Shown here: piece after piece, positions 33,601 to 40,672 of the stretch
How positions within the stretch are numbered: position 1 is the stretch's first letter
How the letters are laid out: every line of letters begins with the position of its first letter
DNA from: Azospirillum sp. TSH64
GTDB lineage: Bacteria > Pseudomonadota > Alphaproteobacteria > Azospirillales > Azospirillaceae
Direction: 5' to 3'
NCBI RefSeq assembly: GCF_003116035.1
Contig: NZ_LGQW01000015.1
Span: 6,869,168-6,909,839, forward strand
Length of the DNA stretch: 40,672 nt
Made by a program: the position numbers and the translations under genes
The notes under the pieces: generated by a model
The model's database searches: none
Told to the model about the DNA's origin: nothing
Seen by the model: the letters and a program-made list of their open reading frames with translations, nothing else

Positions 33601-33697
33601 GCTCCAGCAGCGCGCGGGCCCCGACCAGCAGGATCAGCAGGCTGACCACGAGCGACAGGACCGGCCGGCGGATGAAGATATCGGTGAAACTGCCCAT
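30623..33697 (-). CDS. RND efflux transporter permease (HAE-1 / AcrB-like)
   Basis: This inner-membrane proton-driven pump subunit of a tripartite efflux system is 1024 aa long, normal for the family. TM1 lies near 12-30, followed by a large periplasmic porter domain. TM4 carries the proton-relay pair D401-D402 (GLVVDDAIVVVENI). A second half repeats the layout, with TM segments near the C-terminus (ALIVIYLVLAAQFESLRDPL and GVVTLIGLISKHGILLVEFA-type TQVGLVTLIGLISKHGI). The pair of HAE-1 signatures suggests hydrophobic or amphiphilic drugs as substrates. It is last in the tetR-MFP-RND operon, 10 bp after the MFP gene, and ends at a strong terminator. No outer-membrane channel gene is present. 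Confidence 0.95.
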   Translation of the reverse strand: MGSFTDIFIRRPVLSLVVSLLILLVGARALLELPIRQYPQLQNTVITVTTSYPGASPELMQGFIATPIEQAVSSAEGLDYLTSSSTQGQSVVTAYVRLNFDPNVAMTDVMAKVQQVKYQLPREANDPVILKSTGETTSILYMGFSSPELSGAAISDYLTRVVQPVLSTVEGVARAQILGGQTFAMRLWLDPVKMAARNISPADVSAAVAANNYQSAPGQTKGVFVISNVTANTGLTDVEQFRDMVVKAKDGALVRMRDIATVELSSKSFDASVAMNGQQAIFIGIDSTPTGNPLNIVADIRKMEPELRRNLPPNMNMEIVYDSTRFIQASIDEVVKTLLEAVAIVIVVIFLFLGSLRSVLIPVVTIPLSIVGAATFMLALGFSLNLLTLLAMVLAIGLVVDDAIVVVENIHRHIEHGKSKVAASLIGAREIIGPVISMTITLAAVYAPIGLLGGLTGALFREFAFTLAASVIVSGVVALTLSPMMCSVILKEGEPGRFAAFLDRQFERLAGWYERRLHGMLDYRAATLLFAVGILLSVGYLFANTMSELAPEEDQGILFGISKGPQYANLDYIDSFGKQIDETFAAFPETDTRFILTGLPTLNQGFAGMILKPWGERKRSAKELQPLAQAELGKVTGINVFLVSPPALPGSTGGLPVQMVISSPGDYRTIFDAIERIKDAATKSGMFIVTDSDLQYDSPVVRLKIDRAKAADLGLTMQSVSSTLSVLVGGNYVNRFNLNGRSYEVIPQVPRAERLTPESLTNYYVTSGSGAQIPLSTVVSVETAVEPNALNKYNQLPSATFSAVPMPGVSMGQVVEFLEEQARTQLPAGFNHAYLSESRQFVTEGSQLMVTFAFALIVIYLVLAAQFESLRDPLVILVSVPMSICGALLPLFFGVATMNIYTQVGLVTLIGLISKHGILLVEFAREMQLNEGVDRRTAIEHAARVRLRPILMTTAAMVVGLLPLLTAAGAGAASRFSIGLVIVSGMLIGTLFTLFVLPAVYTLLAKDHYAASRSNRAEQLRSTT

Positions 33698-33707
33698 GGC
33701 GTCGGCC

Positions 33708-34946
33708 TCAGTTCTGCGGCAGGGTCTGCGGCGGGGTCAGCGGATTCTTCTCCGCCGGGACCACGGCCGCGCCGTTGGCGAGCTTCAGCTGGCCCGACAC
33801 CACGACGCGGTCGCCGGGGTTGATGCCGCTGCGGATCTCCACGCGGTTGGCGAGGCGGTCGCCGACCTTGACCGGCTTGCGCTCCACCACCAGCTGCTCC
33901 TTGCCGTCCTGGGTCTTCTGCGATTGGGCGACGAAGACCGAATCGCCGTAGACCGTGTAGTCGACCGCGGTTTCCGGAACGGTCAGCGTGTTGGGCTGCG
34001 GCGGCAGGACGACGCGGACATTGGCGAACATGCCCGGCCGCAGCTGGCGCTCACGGTTGTCCATGGTGGCCTGCACCTTGACGGCCCGGGTGTCGGCGCT
34101 GACCTGCGGCTCGATGGTGGTGATCTTCGCCTCGAAATCGCGGCCCGGCAGGGCGTCGACGTTGATCAGCACGCCCTGGCCGACCGACAGCTTGGTGAAG
34201 CTCTGCTCCGGCAGGGTGAAGTTGATGTAGAGCTGCGACAGGTCGGTCAGCGTCACGATGGTGGCGCCGGGATTGACGTAGTCGCCGACATTGACCTGCC
34301 GGATGCCCAGCTCGCCGTCGAACGGCGCCTTGATCAGCTTCTGGCCGATCAGCGCGCTGGTGCGCTTCATGTTGGCGTTGGTCTCGTCGAGCTGCGCCTG
34401 ATACTGGTCGACGTTGCTCTGGGGCGTCGCCTGGCTGCGGCGCAGGTCGCGGTAGCGCTCCAGGTTCAGCTCGGCCAGACGCGCCTGGGCGCGCTGGGCC
34501 AGCAGGTCGGCCTGCTCGGTGGCGTCGTTCAGCTGCACCAGCGGGTCGCCGGCCTTGACGCGGGCGCCCGATTCGAAGGGGATGCGGTCGATGCGGCCGG
34601 CGACTTCGGGGGCCACCGTCACCTGACGCGCCGCCTGGAGCGTGCCGATGGCGGTCAGGTATTTCGGGATGGTCTGCACCGTCGCCTCGGCCAGCGCCAC
34701 CGGGGTGGGCGGCGGCTTGTTGTTGGCGAAGAAGTCGGCGATGGCCTTGGCGCGGAAGCTGTTGAAGCCGTACAGCCCCGCACCCAGCAGTCCCAGGATC
34801 ACCAGCGTGATGACGATGCGCACGGTCAGCCGCCCGCGCGTCACCGGCTTGCGCGGCGGCGAGGTGGGGGGAGGCGCCCCGCGACCCGGCTCGGACGCCG
34901 GGTGGCCGAATGACGTCTCGGTCTTTGGCGAATGGTCCAGGGTCAC
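33708..34946 (-). CDS. RND efflux periplasmic adaptor (membrane fusion protein)
   Basis: This 412-aa adaptor bridges the RND pump to an outer-membrane channel. It is anchored by one TM segment (about 42-60) after a Pro-rich cytoplasmic tail, rather than by a lipobox cysteine. The order is then: lipoyl half (QVTVAPEVAGRIDRIPFESG), alpha-helical hairpin (about 115-190), second lipoyl half (LIKAPFDGELGIRQVNVGDYVNPG), beta-barrel and membrane-proximal domain ending in INPGDRVVVSGQLKLANGAAV. It starts 6 bp after the tetR stop and is followed 10 bp later by the RND gene, so all three are co-transcribed. Confidence 0.94.
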   Translation of the reverse strand: MTLDHSPKTETSFGHPASEPGRGAPPPTSPPRKPVTRGRLTVRIVITLVILGLLGAGLYGFNSFRAKAIADFFANNKPPPTPVALAEATVQTIPKYLTAIGTLQAARQVTVAPEVAGRIDRIPFESGARVKAGDPLVQLNDATEQADLLAQRAQARLAELNLERYRDLRRSQATPQSNVDQYQAQLDETNANMKRTSALIGQKLIKAPFDGELGIRQVNVGDYVNPGATIVTLTDLSQLYINFTLPEQSFTKLSVGQGVLINVDALPGRDFEAKITTIEPQVSADTRAVKVQATMDNRERQLRPGMFANVRVVLPPQPNTLTVPETAVDYTVYGDSVFVAQSQKTQDGKEQLVVERKPVKVGDRLANRVEIRSGINPGDRVVVSGQLKLANGAAVVPAEKNPLTPPQTLPQN

Positions 34947-34952
34947 GATCGG

Positions 34953-35720
34953 CTACTCCGGTCTCTCGGGTGTGGGTTCGTCATTCTCGGCTGCGCCATT
35001 CATGGGCTTGGCTGCGCCATGTGGCGGCGGCTCCGGCGGCGGCTGGGAAGGCACGAAGGGAAAGCGTCCGCCGCTTTCATGCGCGGCGATGGCGGTGTCA
35101 CGCAGGCCGAGCCCGCGCAGGATGAACCAGATCGTCTGGCGCGCAAGGTCGGGACGGCCGCAGGGATAAGGAACGATGGCCCCGCCGGACAGGCAGACGG
35201 TCGCCATCATCTCGCAAAGATGCTCGGCGAGCCAGAATCCGTTCTCCGCATCGACCGGACCCGGCAGCAGGTCGCCGGCGGCGGTCGCGGCCTCGATGGA
35301 GGCGGCAAAGCAGGGCAGGAAGCGGCTGCGGATGCCCTCGAAAACCTGCCGCATGAACTCGCCGTCTTCAAGCAGGCTGATGATCGACAGGCGATGGCGG
35401 GCGCGTTCGTCGGGATCGGCCGGCAGCTCGATCACGAAGTAGTTCACCATCCCCTGGATCATCTGCACCAGCGTGCCGGTGCTGGGCGGCAACGCCACCA
35501 GCCGTTCATATTCCGGATCGCCGTCGATGCAGCTGAGGAAGATCGACTCGTAGAGCGAGGCCTTGGACGGGAAATGCTTGAAGATCAGCGCCTCCGACAC
35601 GCCGGCGGCCTGCGCGATCTCCTTGGTGGTGGTCGCGGCGAAGCCCTTGCGTGCGAACAGCGGCAAGGCGGCGTCGAGGATCGCCCGCTTGCGGGCATGG
35701 CTGTCGAGGCGCGGGGCCAT
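34953..35720 (-). CDS. TetR/AcrR family repressor of the efflux operon
   Basis: The N-terminal helix-turn-helix (about residues 8-58: RAILDAALPLFARKGFAATTTKEIAQAAGVSE, then HFPSKASLYESIF) is typical of TetR. The C-terminal ligand domain runs to about 215. At 255 aa it is longer than most members because of a Pro/Glu-rich, probably disordered tail (about 220-255). It is the first gene of the operon with the adaptor and pump, 6 bp upstream of the adaptor. A promoter and an operator-like palindrome directly upstream point to autorepression of the entire operon. Confidence 0.93.
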   Translation of the reverse strand: MAPRLDSHARKRAILDAALPLFARKGFAATTTKEIAQAAGVSEALIFKHFPSKASLYESIFLSCIDGDPEYERLVALPPSTGTLVQMIQGMVNYFVIELPADPDERARHRLSIISLLEDGEFMRQVFEGIRSRFLPCFAASIEAATAAGDLLPGPVDAENGFWLAEHLCEMMATVCLSGGAIVPYPCGRPDLARQTIWFILRGLGLRDTAIAAHESGGRFPFVPSQPPPEPPPHGAAKPMNGAAENDEPTPERPE

Positions 35721-35765
35721 CAGAAGGGGGCCATCGGAGGGTGCCGGGTCAGTCGCTTGTGATAA

Positions 35766-35781
35766 GTGAGTGCTTACTCAC
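35766..35781. promoter_or_regulatory. TetR operator: GTGAGT-N4-ACTCAC
   Basis: A perfect 6-bp-arm palindrome (GTGAGT 35766-35771, ACTCAC 35776-35781) lies just downstream of the predicted transcription start and 46 bp before the tetR ATG. The sequence resembles AcrR/TtgR-type operators with GTGAGTxxTTACTCAC symmetry. Confidence 0.7.
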
Positions 35782-35793
35782 CTTGCCGGCGGA

Positions 35794-35822
35794 GATATAG
35801 CTTGGGTGCGGCATCCTGTCCA
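35794..35822 (-). promoter_or_regulatory. Promoter of the tetR-MFP-RND operon
   Basis: On the minus strand TGGACA (35822-35817), a 17-bp spacer and TATATC (35799-35794) fit a sigma-70 promoter. The predicted start at about 35787 places the TetR palindrome at roughly +6 to +21, where a bound repressor would block elongation or clearance. Confidence 0.65.
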
Positions 35823-35885
35823 TGGGGTTTGGATGGATGGCCGAGGGTCTCCTGCCCGGCCCCTGACAGGAGCGGTCTGCGGCGG

Positions 35886-36926
35886 TCAGAGCGGTTGCAG
35901 CGGCATCGTCAGCGTCACCCGGGTGCCGGCATGCTGACGGTCATGATGCAGCAGCGCCCCCAGGCTGGCCGCCATCGCCTGGACGATGCGGGTGCCGAGG
36001 CCGGTTCCCTGGGGGGCATCGTCGCCGGAGAAGCCGACTCCGTCATCCTCGACGCTCACCGACAGCTGCCCTTCGGCAGCTGTCGCCCGCACGCGGATGC
36101 TGCCGGCCCGGCCGTCGGGATAGGCGTATTTGCAGGCGTTCGTGACCAGTTCGGTCACGATGACCGCCAGGGACACGGCCTTGTCGGTCGGCACGGAGAC
36201 CTCGTCGGCGACGACGACGAAGCTGTCCGGGCGCTGGGACGCCATGGCGGTGTGCATTTCGGCGAGCAGCGTTTCCAGATAGGCGTCGAAGCGGACGGAG
36301 CGGACGTCGTCGGAGGTGTAGAGGCTTCGGTGGATGCCGGCGATCGCGGTGATGCGCAGCTGGGTCTCGTCCAGGGCGGTGCGGGCCATGGAATCGGACA
36401 GGCTTGACCGCTGCATCCGCACGAAGGCCGCCACCAGGGCCAGACTGTTGGCGACCCGGTGGTTGACCTCCCGCAGCAGCAGCTCCGCCCGGTCCCGTGC
36501 GGCGCGCATCTCCCGGTCCGCGCGCTCCCGTTCCCGGCGCAGAATGGCCTTTTCGAGCGCCTGCTCGATGGCCGCCGCCAGCAGATCGAAGAATCCCTCG
36601 CCGGTCTCCTTGGGAACATAGTCGTCAGCACCGGCCTTCAGCGCCGCGACGGCCACCCGCGTGTCGCCGGCACCGGTGACATAGATGACCGGAGGGGCAT
36701 TCTCGCGCGCCAGCAGGGCGGGCAGTATGTCCAACCCGGTCGCTCCCGGCATCTCGTGGTCCAGCCCGACCACCGCGATGCCGCCCTGTTCAAGCCGCTC
36801 CAACCCGTCCCGGCCATCCTTCGCCCACTCCACCGCGTAGCCGCGCCGTTCGAGTTTCCGCTGCACCAGCCGGGCCAGGGCAACGTCGTCGTCGATGTAG
36901 AGGATGCGTATGGCCGGGTCGGTCAT
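35886..36926 (-). CDS. Receiver-HWE/HisKA_2 hybrid histidine kinase
   Basis: This 346-aa soluble protein joins an N-terminal receiver to a C-terminal kinase. The receiver has D12-D14, phosphorylation site D56 (VVGLDHEMPGATG) and K106. A coiled linker (115-145) leads to a HisKA_2-type dimerisation helix with H156 (LLLREVNHRVANSLALV). The HATPase domain (ELVTNACKYAYPDG, EDDGVGF, GTGLGTRIV) completes it. Kinases of this class are abundant in alphaproteobacteria and often feed stress or light responses. Its ATGA start overlaps the stop of the preceding receiver gene, and the whole forms a three-gene operon with the CHASE3 kinase. Confidence 0.92.
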   Translation of the reverse strand: MTDPAIRILYIDDDVALARLVQRKLERRGYAVEWAKDGRDGLERLEQGGIAVVGLDHEMPGATGLDILPALLARENAPPVIYVTGAGDTRVAVAALKAGADDYVPKETGEGFFDLLAAAIEQALEKAILRRERERADREMRAARDRAELLLREVNHRVANSLALVAAFVRMQRSSLSDSMARTALDETQLRITAIAGIHRSLYTSDDVRSVRFDAYLETLLAEMHTAMASQRPDSFVVVADEVSVPTDKAVSLAVIVTELVTNACKYAYPDGRAGSIRVRATAAEGQLSVSVEDDGVGFSGDDAPQGTGLGTRIVQAMAASLGALLHHDRQHAGTRVTLTMPLQPL

Positions 36927-37372
36927 GCCTCCGCCTCGGGAACCTGGATGACGGAGAAGAACAGACCGAGCTGCCGGATCGCGGTGGCGAAGCTTTCGTA
37001 GTTCACCGGCTTGGTGATGTAGACGTTGGCGCCGATGTCGTAGCAGCGCTGGATTTCCTGCCGGTCGTCGGTGGTGGTCAGCACCACGACGGGGAAGCGC
37101 TTGGTGTGGGGGTTCGCCTTGAGCCTGGACAGGATATCGACCCCAGTCATGTCCGGCAGGTTCAGATCCAGCAGGATCAGAAGCGCCCGGCCCATGCTGG
37201 CCTGTCCGCTTCCGTCCGGACCGAACAGGTAATCGAGGGCGCTGGTGCCGTCGGTGAAGGGCACGATCTCGTTGGTGACGCCGGCCCGCCGGATGTTCTT
37301 CTCGATCAGGCGGGCATGTCCCTCGTCGTCCTCGATCATGACGATGCAGACCGATTGAGGGTCACGATTCAT
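36923..37372 (-). CDS. Rcp1-like single-domain response regulator
   Basis: This 149-aa receiver is of the phytochrome-associated (Rcp1) subtype. It has the acidic cluster E14-D15-D16, phosphorylation site D69 (LLDLNLPDMTGVDIL), T100/T101, K121 (YITKPVNYESF), and the long loop GPDGSGQASMGRALLI typical of the subtype. There is no output domain. The ATG at 37372 overlaps the CHASE3 kinase stop by 11 bp, and its own stop overlaps the next gene by 4 bp, so it is very probably the immediate partner of both kinases. Confidence 0.93.
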   Translation of the reverse strand: MNRDPQSVCIVMIEDDEGHARLIEKNIRRAGVTNEIVPFTDGTSALDYLFGPDGSGQASMGRALLILLDLNLPDMTGVDILSRLKANPHTKRFPVVVLTTTDDRQEIQRCYDIGANVYITKPVNYESFATAIRQLGLFFSVIQVPEAEA

Positions 37373-38861
37373 GAGCGGGCTTCTCCGGGGACAGGGCAAG
37401 AACTTTCGGAAGGCTTATGCGAAAGATACTGCCCTGTCCAGGAACGGAATCGACAGTGACATCGCCTTGCAGGCGCCGGACGAGCGTGCGGACATAGGCG
37501 AGGCCGATTCCCTCTCCCGGACGGTCCTGCACGCCGGACCGGCGGAACAGCTCGAAGATGCGTTCGTGATCCTGCGGTGCAATTCCGCGGCCGTTGTCCG
37601 CGACCTCGAAGATCAGCGAATCCGCTTCCGACCGTCCGCGGATGGCGATCCGGCCGGGCCGGGCGGGGTCGAGATATTTGATCGCATTGTCCAGCAGGTT
37701 CCCGAACACCTGCTCCAGGGCGAGCCGGTCGGAGACGAGCGACGGCAGCGGGCCGGCGATGTCGACGGCACAGCCCAGTTCGCCGGCCCGGTGGCGGTTG
37801 CTGGCGGCCACGGCTTCCACAAGAGCCTGCATGGAGACGGGTTCGGGGTTCAGCGTCCGGCTGCCCTGGCGCGACAAGGCGAGGATGGCGTTGATCAGAC
37901 GATCCATCTTCGTCGTCGACGTGCGGATGAAGCCGATGGCCTCCGGCATGTCCTCGGCGACCGCCCGCCGCGCCTCCGCCGCCGTGGCGTCGTCGCCATC
38001 CGCCGGTCGGCGATCGAGATCGGCGGTTACGCTGGCCAGCCCCGCTTCGAGCTCGCTGGTGAAGCCCATCACGTTGACCAGCGGCGCGCGCAGATCGTGG
38101 CTGACGATGTAGGCGAAGCGCTGGATCTCGCCGTTGGCCCGCTGCAACTCCATGGTGCGGTCCGACACGCGCTGTTCCAGGGAATCGTTGAGGGCCTGGA
38201 TCGCACGCTGCGCCTGCATGAGGGCGCGCGTGTAGCCGACCGCGATCCACACGGCACCGCCGACGACCAGCAGGATGAACAGGCCGCCCAGGATCGCCAC
38301 CCATCCCGATGTCCTGGCCTGCCCGGTCAGGGCGCGGAGCTGGGTGTCGAGCTGCGCATCGGCGGGGGTGATCAGGTCGGCGAGCGAGCGCCGGGCATCG
38401 TCCATCAGCCTCATGCCGCGCCCGGTCTGAACGATGGCCAGCGAGTCGTCCCGGCGTCCGGCCTCCATCAGGGCGATGGTCTCCGCCAGCTCCTGCCGCT
38501 TGGCCGCAGCCAGATCGACGAGATGGTCGAGGATGCGCAGCTCGCCGGCATCGCCGTCGGCCAGCTCGCGCAGCCGGGCGATGGTGGCGTCCACCGCCGC
38601 GACGGCCGTCTCGTAGGGCTTAAGATACTGGCGGTCCTCGGTCAGCAGGTAGCCGCGCTGTCCGATCTCGGCATCCTGCAACTGGCTGAGCAGGGTCCCG
38701 GCGGCGACGCGCAGGGACGATATCCGGCTGACCGAGCGGGAATATTGCTGAGTGCTGTCTGCCAGCCACCCCGACATCACGATGATCGCCAGCAGCGCGA
38801 AGGCGGCGGCGAGCAGCATCAGAAGGGCACGGCGGGTGACTGTGCTGCCGGACGTGGGCAT
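37362..38861 (-). CDS. CHASE3-domain sensor histidine kinase
   Basis: This 499-aa membrane kinase has TM1 (10-32), an extracytoplasmic CHASE3 helical domain (about 40-180, with QDAEIGQRGYLLTEDRQYL) and TM2 (186-209). A coiled linker (QAQRAIQALNDSLEQRVSDR) leads to HisKA with H255 (YIVSHDLRAPLVNV) and a HATPase domain (NLLDNAIKYL, ADNGRGI, GEGIGLAYV). It has phytochrome-kinase-like catalytic sequences, matching the Rcp-like receiver that follows it. The ATG at 38861 gives a normal opening; an upstream TTG at 38906 is possible. It is first of three overlapping genes; its ligand is unknown. Confidence 0.92.
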   Translation of the reverse strand: MPTSGSTVTRRALLMLLAAAFALLAIIVMSGWLADSTQQYSRSVSRISSLRVAAGTLLSQLQDAEIGQRGYLLTEDRQYLKPYETAVAAVDATIARLRELADGDAGELRILDHLVDLAAAKRQELAETIALMEAGRRDDSLAIVQTGRGMRLMDDARRSLADLITPADAQLDTQLRALTGQARTSGWVAILGGLFILLVVGGAVWIAVGYTRALMQAQRAIQALNDSLEQRVSDRTMELQRANGEIQRFAYIVSHDLRAPLVNVMGFTSELEAGLASVTADLDRRPADGDDATAAEARRAVAEDMPEAIGFIRTSTTKMDRLINAILALSRQGSRTLNPEPVSMQALVEAVAASNRHRAGELGCAVDIAGPLPSLVSDRLALEQVFGNLLDNAIKYLDPARPGRIAIRGRSEADSLIFEVADNGRGIAPQDHERIFELFRRSGVQDRPGEGIGLAYVRTLVRRLQGDVTVDSVPGQGSIFRISLPKVLALSPEKPAHES

Positions 38862-38881
38862 CGCGGAGAGCTGTGCGGTAC

Positions 38882-38900
38882 GAGGAAGAATTATTTCCTC
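38882..38900. repeat. Small inverted repeat upstream of the CHASE3 kinase gene
   Basis: GAGGAA (38882-38887) and TTCCTC (38895-38900) flank an AT-rich 7-bp spacer, about 20 bp before the kinase ATG. It may be promoter or operator DNA; the evidence is weak. Confidence 0.25.
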
Positions 38901-38967
38901 TACCAATTCGCAGGAGGGTTGGCAATCGATTGACGGCTCGGATCTTTCGGCGGCCGGGGATTTGCCG

Positions 38968-39564
38968 TCATGGATCGATCCAGATCGGCAGGATCGATGC
39001 GACCAGGAGAAGCGCCAGCGCGATGTTGAGGGCTCTCCAATGCCGGTCCCGGGTCAGGACACGCCGGAGCAGCCGGCCGCCCAGGCACCAGACCGCCAGC
39101 GATACCGACGCGAAGCATCCGAAGGCGATACCGAGAATAACGGCAACTTCGGCCGGACCGTCGCCAATCGACGAGAAGGATGCGGCGGCTCCGGTGGTCA
39201 TCGCCCAGCCCTTCGGATTGTACAGGACAAGCCAGGCACCGCCCGCGATGCTCGCCGGCTTGGCAACCGATCCGGTCGTCTTCGGAGCACCCGTCCGTGA
39301 CAGCTGAAAAGCCAGCCAGAGAAGATAAGCCGTTCCCGCGATCTTGACCGCCGTCTGTATCGCCGGCACGGCAACGAATATACCCTCGATCCCGGCCGCG
39401 GCGGCGGCGGCCATGCCGGCGAGGCCGAGCGATATTCCGGCGATCAACGGAAGCGATCCCCGATAGCCGAAATTCATGCCCGATGCGGTGGCAAGCGTCG
39501 TGGCCCCGCCGGGAGAAATCGTTGCCGCCAGCACGAAAAGCGCGAGACCGCTCAAGGTTTGCAT
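38968..39564 (-). CDS. LysE family translocator
   Basis: This 198-aa member of the LysE/RhtB exporter family has about six TM helices. It has the opening helix followed by ISPGGATTLATASGMNFGYRGSL, which stands where most relatives have the PGP motif. A central polar loop (SRTGAPKTTGSVAKPA) and the fourth-helix stretch LVLYNPKGWAMTTGAAASF are further marks. The substrate is likely an amino acid or derivative (family knowledge). The start is either ATG 39564 or GTG 39573, both near a GGAGG sequence. It is a single gene with an AT-rich promoter region upstream and is not closely related to the other LysE-type gene in the window by eye. Confidence 0.87.
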   Translation of the reverse strand: MQTLSGLALFVLAATISPGGATTLATASGMNFGYRGSLPLIAGISLGLAGMAAAAAAGIEGIFVAVPAIQTAVKIAGTAYLLWLAFQLSRTGAPKTTGSVAKPASIAGGAWLVLYNPKGWAMTTGAAASFSSIGDGPAEVAVILGIAFGCFASVSLAVWCLGGRLLRRVLTRDRHWRALNIALALLLVASILPIWIDP

Positions 39565-39617
39565 CTCCTCCACCCCCCGACCCGATGACCCGAGGTCTGG
39601 TTAGAGCGGCCGGAGGA

Positions 39618-39641
39618 ATTAAGGAATGGAATAATCTTAAT
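39618..39641. promoter_or_regulatory. AT-rich dyad ATTAAG-N12-CTTAAT before the lysE-like gene
   Basis: Perfect 6-bp arms (39618-39623 and 39636-39641) flank a 12-bp spacer in an AT-rich patch 54 bp upstream of the minus-strand LysE-type start. Exporters of this family are often controlled by Lrp or ArgP-type regulators, but no such gene is nearby; the call is tentative. The remaining 200 bp to puuD show nothing definite. Confidence 0.35.
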
Positions 39642-39852
39642 CTTTCACATTATGTATCCTAATGGAGCGGATGGCTGAGGGCGTCGCCATGATCGTGACT
39701 GCCGCGGCCGCACCCCTTCGGCAGCGAGCTTGAAACCGCAGCTCCATCTTTCGTCATTTTTTGAAGCTGTTGGGACGGACGAATGGTTTTCCGCAGCTGC
39801 ACACTGGCCTTACAGTCAAGCCATCGACCTGACCGGAAGGAGCGTGCGCGCG

Positions 39853-40672
39853 ATGGAGCCCATCCTGTGGGAATGGATCAACGCCCTGGCGCGGTGGCTG
39901 CACGTCATCACCGCCATCGCCTGGATCGGATCGTCCTTCTATTTCATCCATCTCGACGCCTCGCTGCGCAAGCGCACCGGGGCGCCGGCCGGGACGGCGG
40001 GCGACGCCTGGCAAATTCACGGCGGCGGCTTCTACCACATGACCAAATACATGGTCGCCCCGCCGCAGCTGCCGGAGGAGCTGACCTGGTTCAAGTGGGA
40101 ATCCTACGCGACGTGGCTCAGCGGCTTCTTCCTGATGTGCGTGCTGTATTACCGCGGCGCCGACCTGTTTTTGATCGACCAGGACGTGCTGGCGCTCAGT
40201 CACTGGCAGGCGGTGGCGATCAGCGTCGGCGCGCTGGTGGCGGGCTGGGTCGCCTATGACCTGATGTGCAAGTCGCCGCTCGGCCGCAACGACGGGGCGT
40301 TGGCTGTCGCCGGCTTCGTCATGCTGGTGGCGACCGCCTGGGGCATGACGAAGATCTTCAGCGGGCGCGGCGCCATGCTGCAGGTCGGCGCCCTGATGGC
40401 GACGATGATGGCCTGCAACGTCTTCATGCTGATCATCCCCAACCAGCGCAAGACGGTGGCCGCCATGCTGCGCGGCGAGACGCCGGATCCGTCGCTGGGA
40501 AAGAAGGCCAAGCAGCGCTCGCTGCACAACAACTACCTGACCCTGCCGGTCGTCTTCCTGATGCTGTCCAACCATTACCCGCTGGTCAGCTCCACCCGCT
40601 ACAACTGGGTGATGGTGGCGCTGGTCCTGGTGGTCGGCACGGCGATCCGCCATTTCTTCAACAGCCGCCATG
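39853..40672 (+). CDS. puuD: Urate hydroxylase PuuD / cytochrome-c urate oxidase, N-terminal part (cut by window end)
   Basis: This membrane urate oxidase converts uric acid to 5-hydroxyisourate in purine breakdown and passes electrons to a C-terminal cytochrome c domain. Only the N-terminal membrane part (273 complete codons) lies in the window. Family traits are ARWLHVITAIAWIGSSFYFI with HLDASL, the HGGGFYHMTKYMVAP segment, LTWFKWESYATWLSGF, IIPNQRKTVA and NNYLTLPVVFLMLSNHYP; the histidines likely bind the cofactor or metal. The ATG at 39853 follows GGAAGGAG by about 10 nt; a GTG at 39844 is too close to it. The cytochrome domain cannot be checked here. Confidence 0.92.
   Translation, partial: MEPILWEWINALARWLHVITAIAWIGSSFYFIHLDASLRKRTGAPAGTAGDAWQIHGGGFYHMTKYMVAPPQLPEELTWFKWESYATWLSGFFLMCVLYYRGADLFLIDQDVLALSHWQAVAISVGALVAGWVAYDLMCKSPLGRNDGALAVAGFVMLVATAWGMTKIFSGRGAMLQVGALMATMMACNVFMLIIPNQRKTVAAMLRGETPDPSLGKKAKQRSLHNNYLTLPVVFLMLSNHYPLVSSTRYNWVMVALVLVVGTAIRHFFNSRH

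Noticed and set aside
30608..33823. A 1071-codon plus-strand open frame antisense to the RND pump
   Set aside because: Low-complexity His/Asp/Gln-rich product, a mirror effect of the pump gene; the pump has full-length family features.

Overview
The window is GC-rich chromosomal or megaplasmid DNA with high third-position GC. It looks like an alphaproteobacterium of the Azospirillum / Rhodospirillales type. That assignment is an inference from overall gene style: a sigma-32 paralogue, many sensor kinases including an HWE-type one, many LysR/LysE genes, NnrS, and a PuuD-type urate oxidase. No rRNA, tRNA, CRISPR array, insertion sequence or prophage gene was recognised.

Layout. 1-2759: the terminator of an upstream gene, a PAS/sigma-54 activator and an IclR regulator. 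3073-6405: a chemoreceptor, a DedA membrane protein and a LysE exporter. 6622-9170: a BMP-type nucleoside-binding protein and its double ATPase, with no permease beside them. 9196-12493: two regulator/enzyme pairs, each with a LysR gene (SDR with LysR, VOC with LysR). 12563-15889, minus strand: rpoH-like sigma factor, then a 77-aa protein, a TPR glycosyltransferase and pyroglutamyl peptidase. 16026-18127: AraC regulator divergent from a YdcZ-type exporter and a metallophosphoesterase. 18192-22703: a Dpp/Opp-like ABC cassette with eroded ATPase motifs and no binding protein, then a cytosolic histidine kinase. 22716-26266: YcaQ-type DNA glycosylase, NnrS under an FNR/Nnr-like box, a lone receiver protein and an unknown protein. 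26392-29978: a PhnD-like periplasmic binding protein overlapping a hybrid kinase. 30349-35822: a 62-aa protein, a strong bidirectional terminator, and a tetR-MFP-RND efflux operon with a readable promoter and operator. 35886-38861: a three-gene overlapping signalling operon (CHASE3 kinase, Rcp-like receiver, receiver-HWE kinase). 38968-40672: a second LysE exporter and the start of puuD.

The window is rich in regulation: eight DNA-binding regulators or sigma factors, four histidine kinases, two stand-alone receivers and a chemoreceptor. Several promoter regions carry clean palindromes that pair with the adjacent regulator. The two most unusual objects are the degenerate Dpp-like ABC system (18192-21533) and a hairpin that buries the ribosome binding site of the 77-aa gene just downstream of rpoH (14901-14940).
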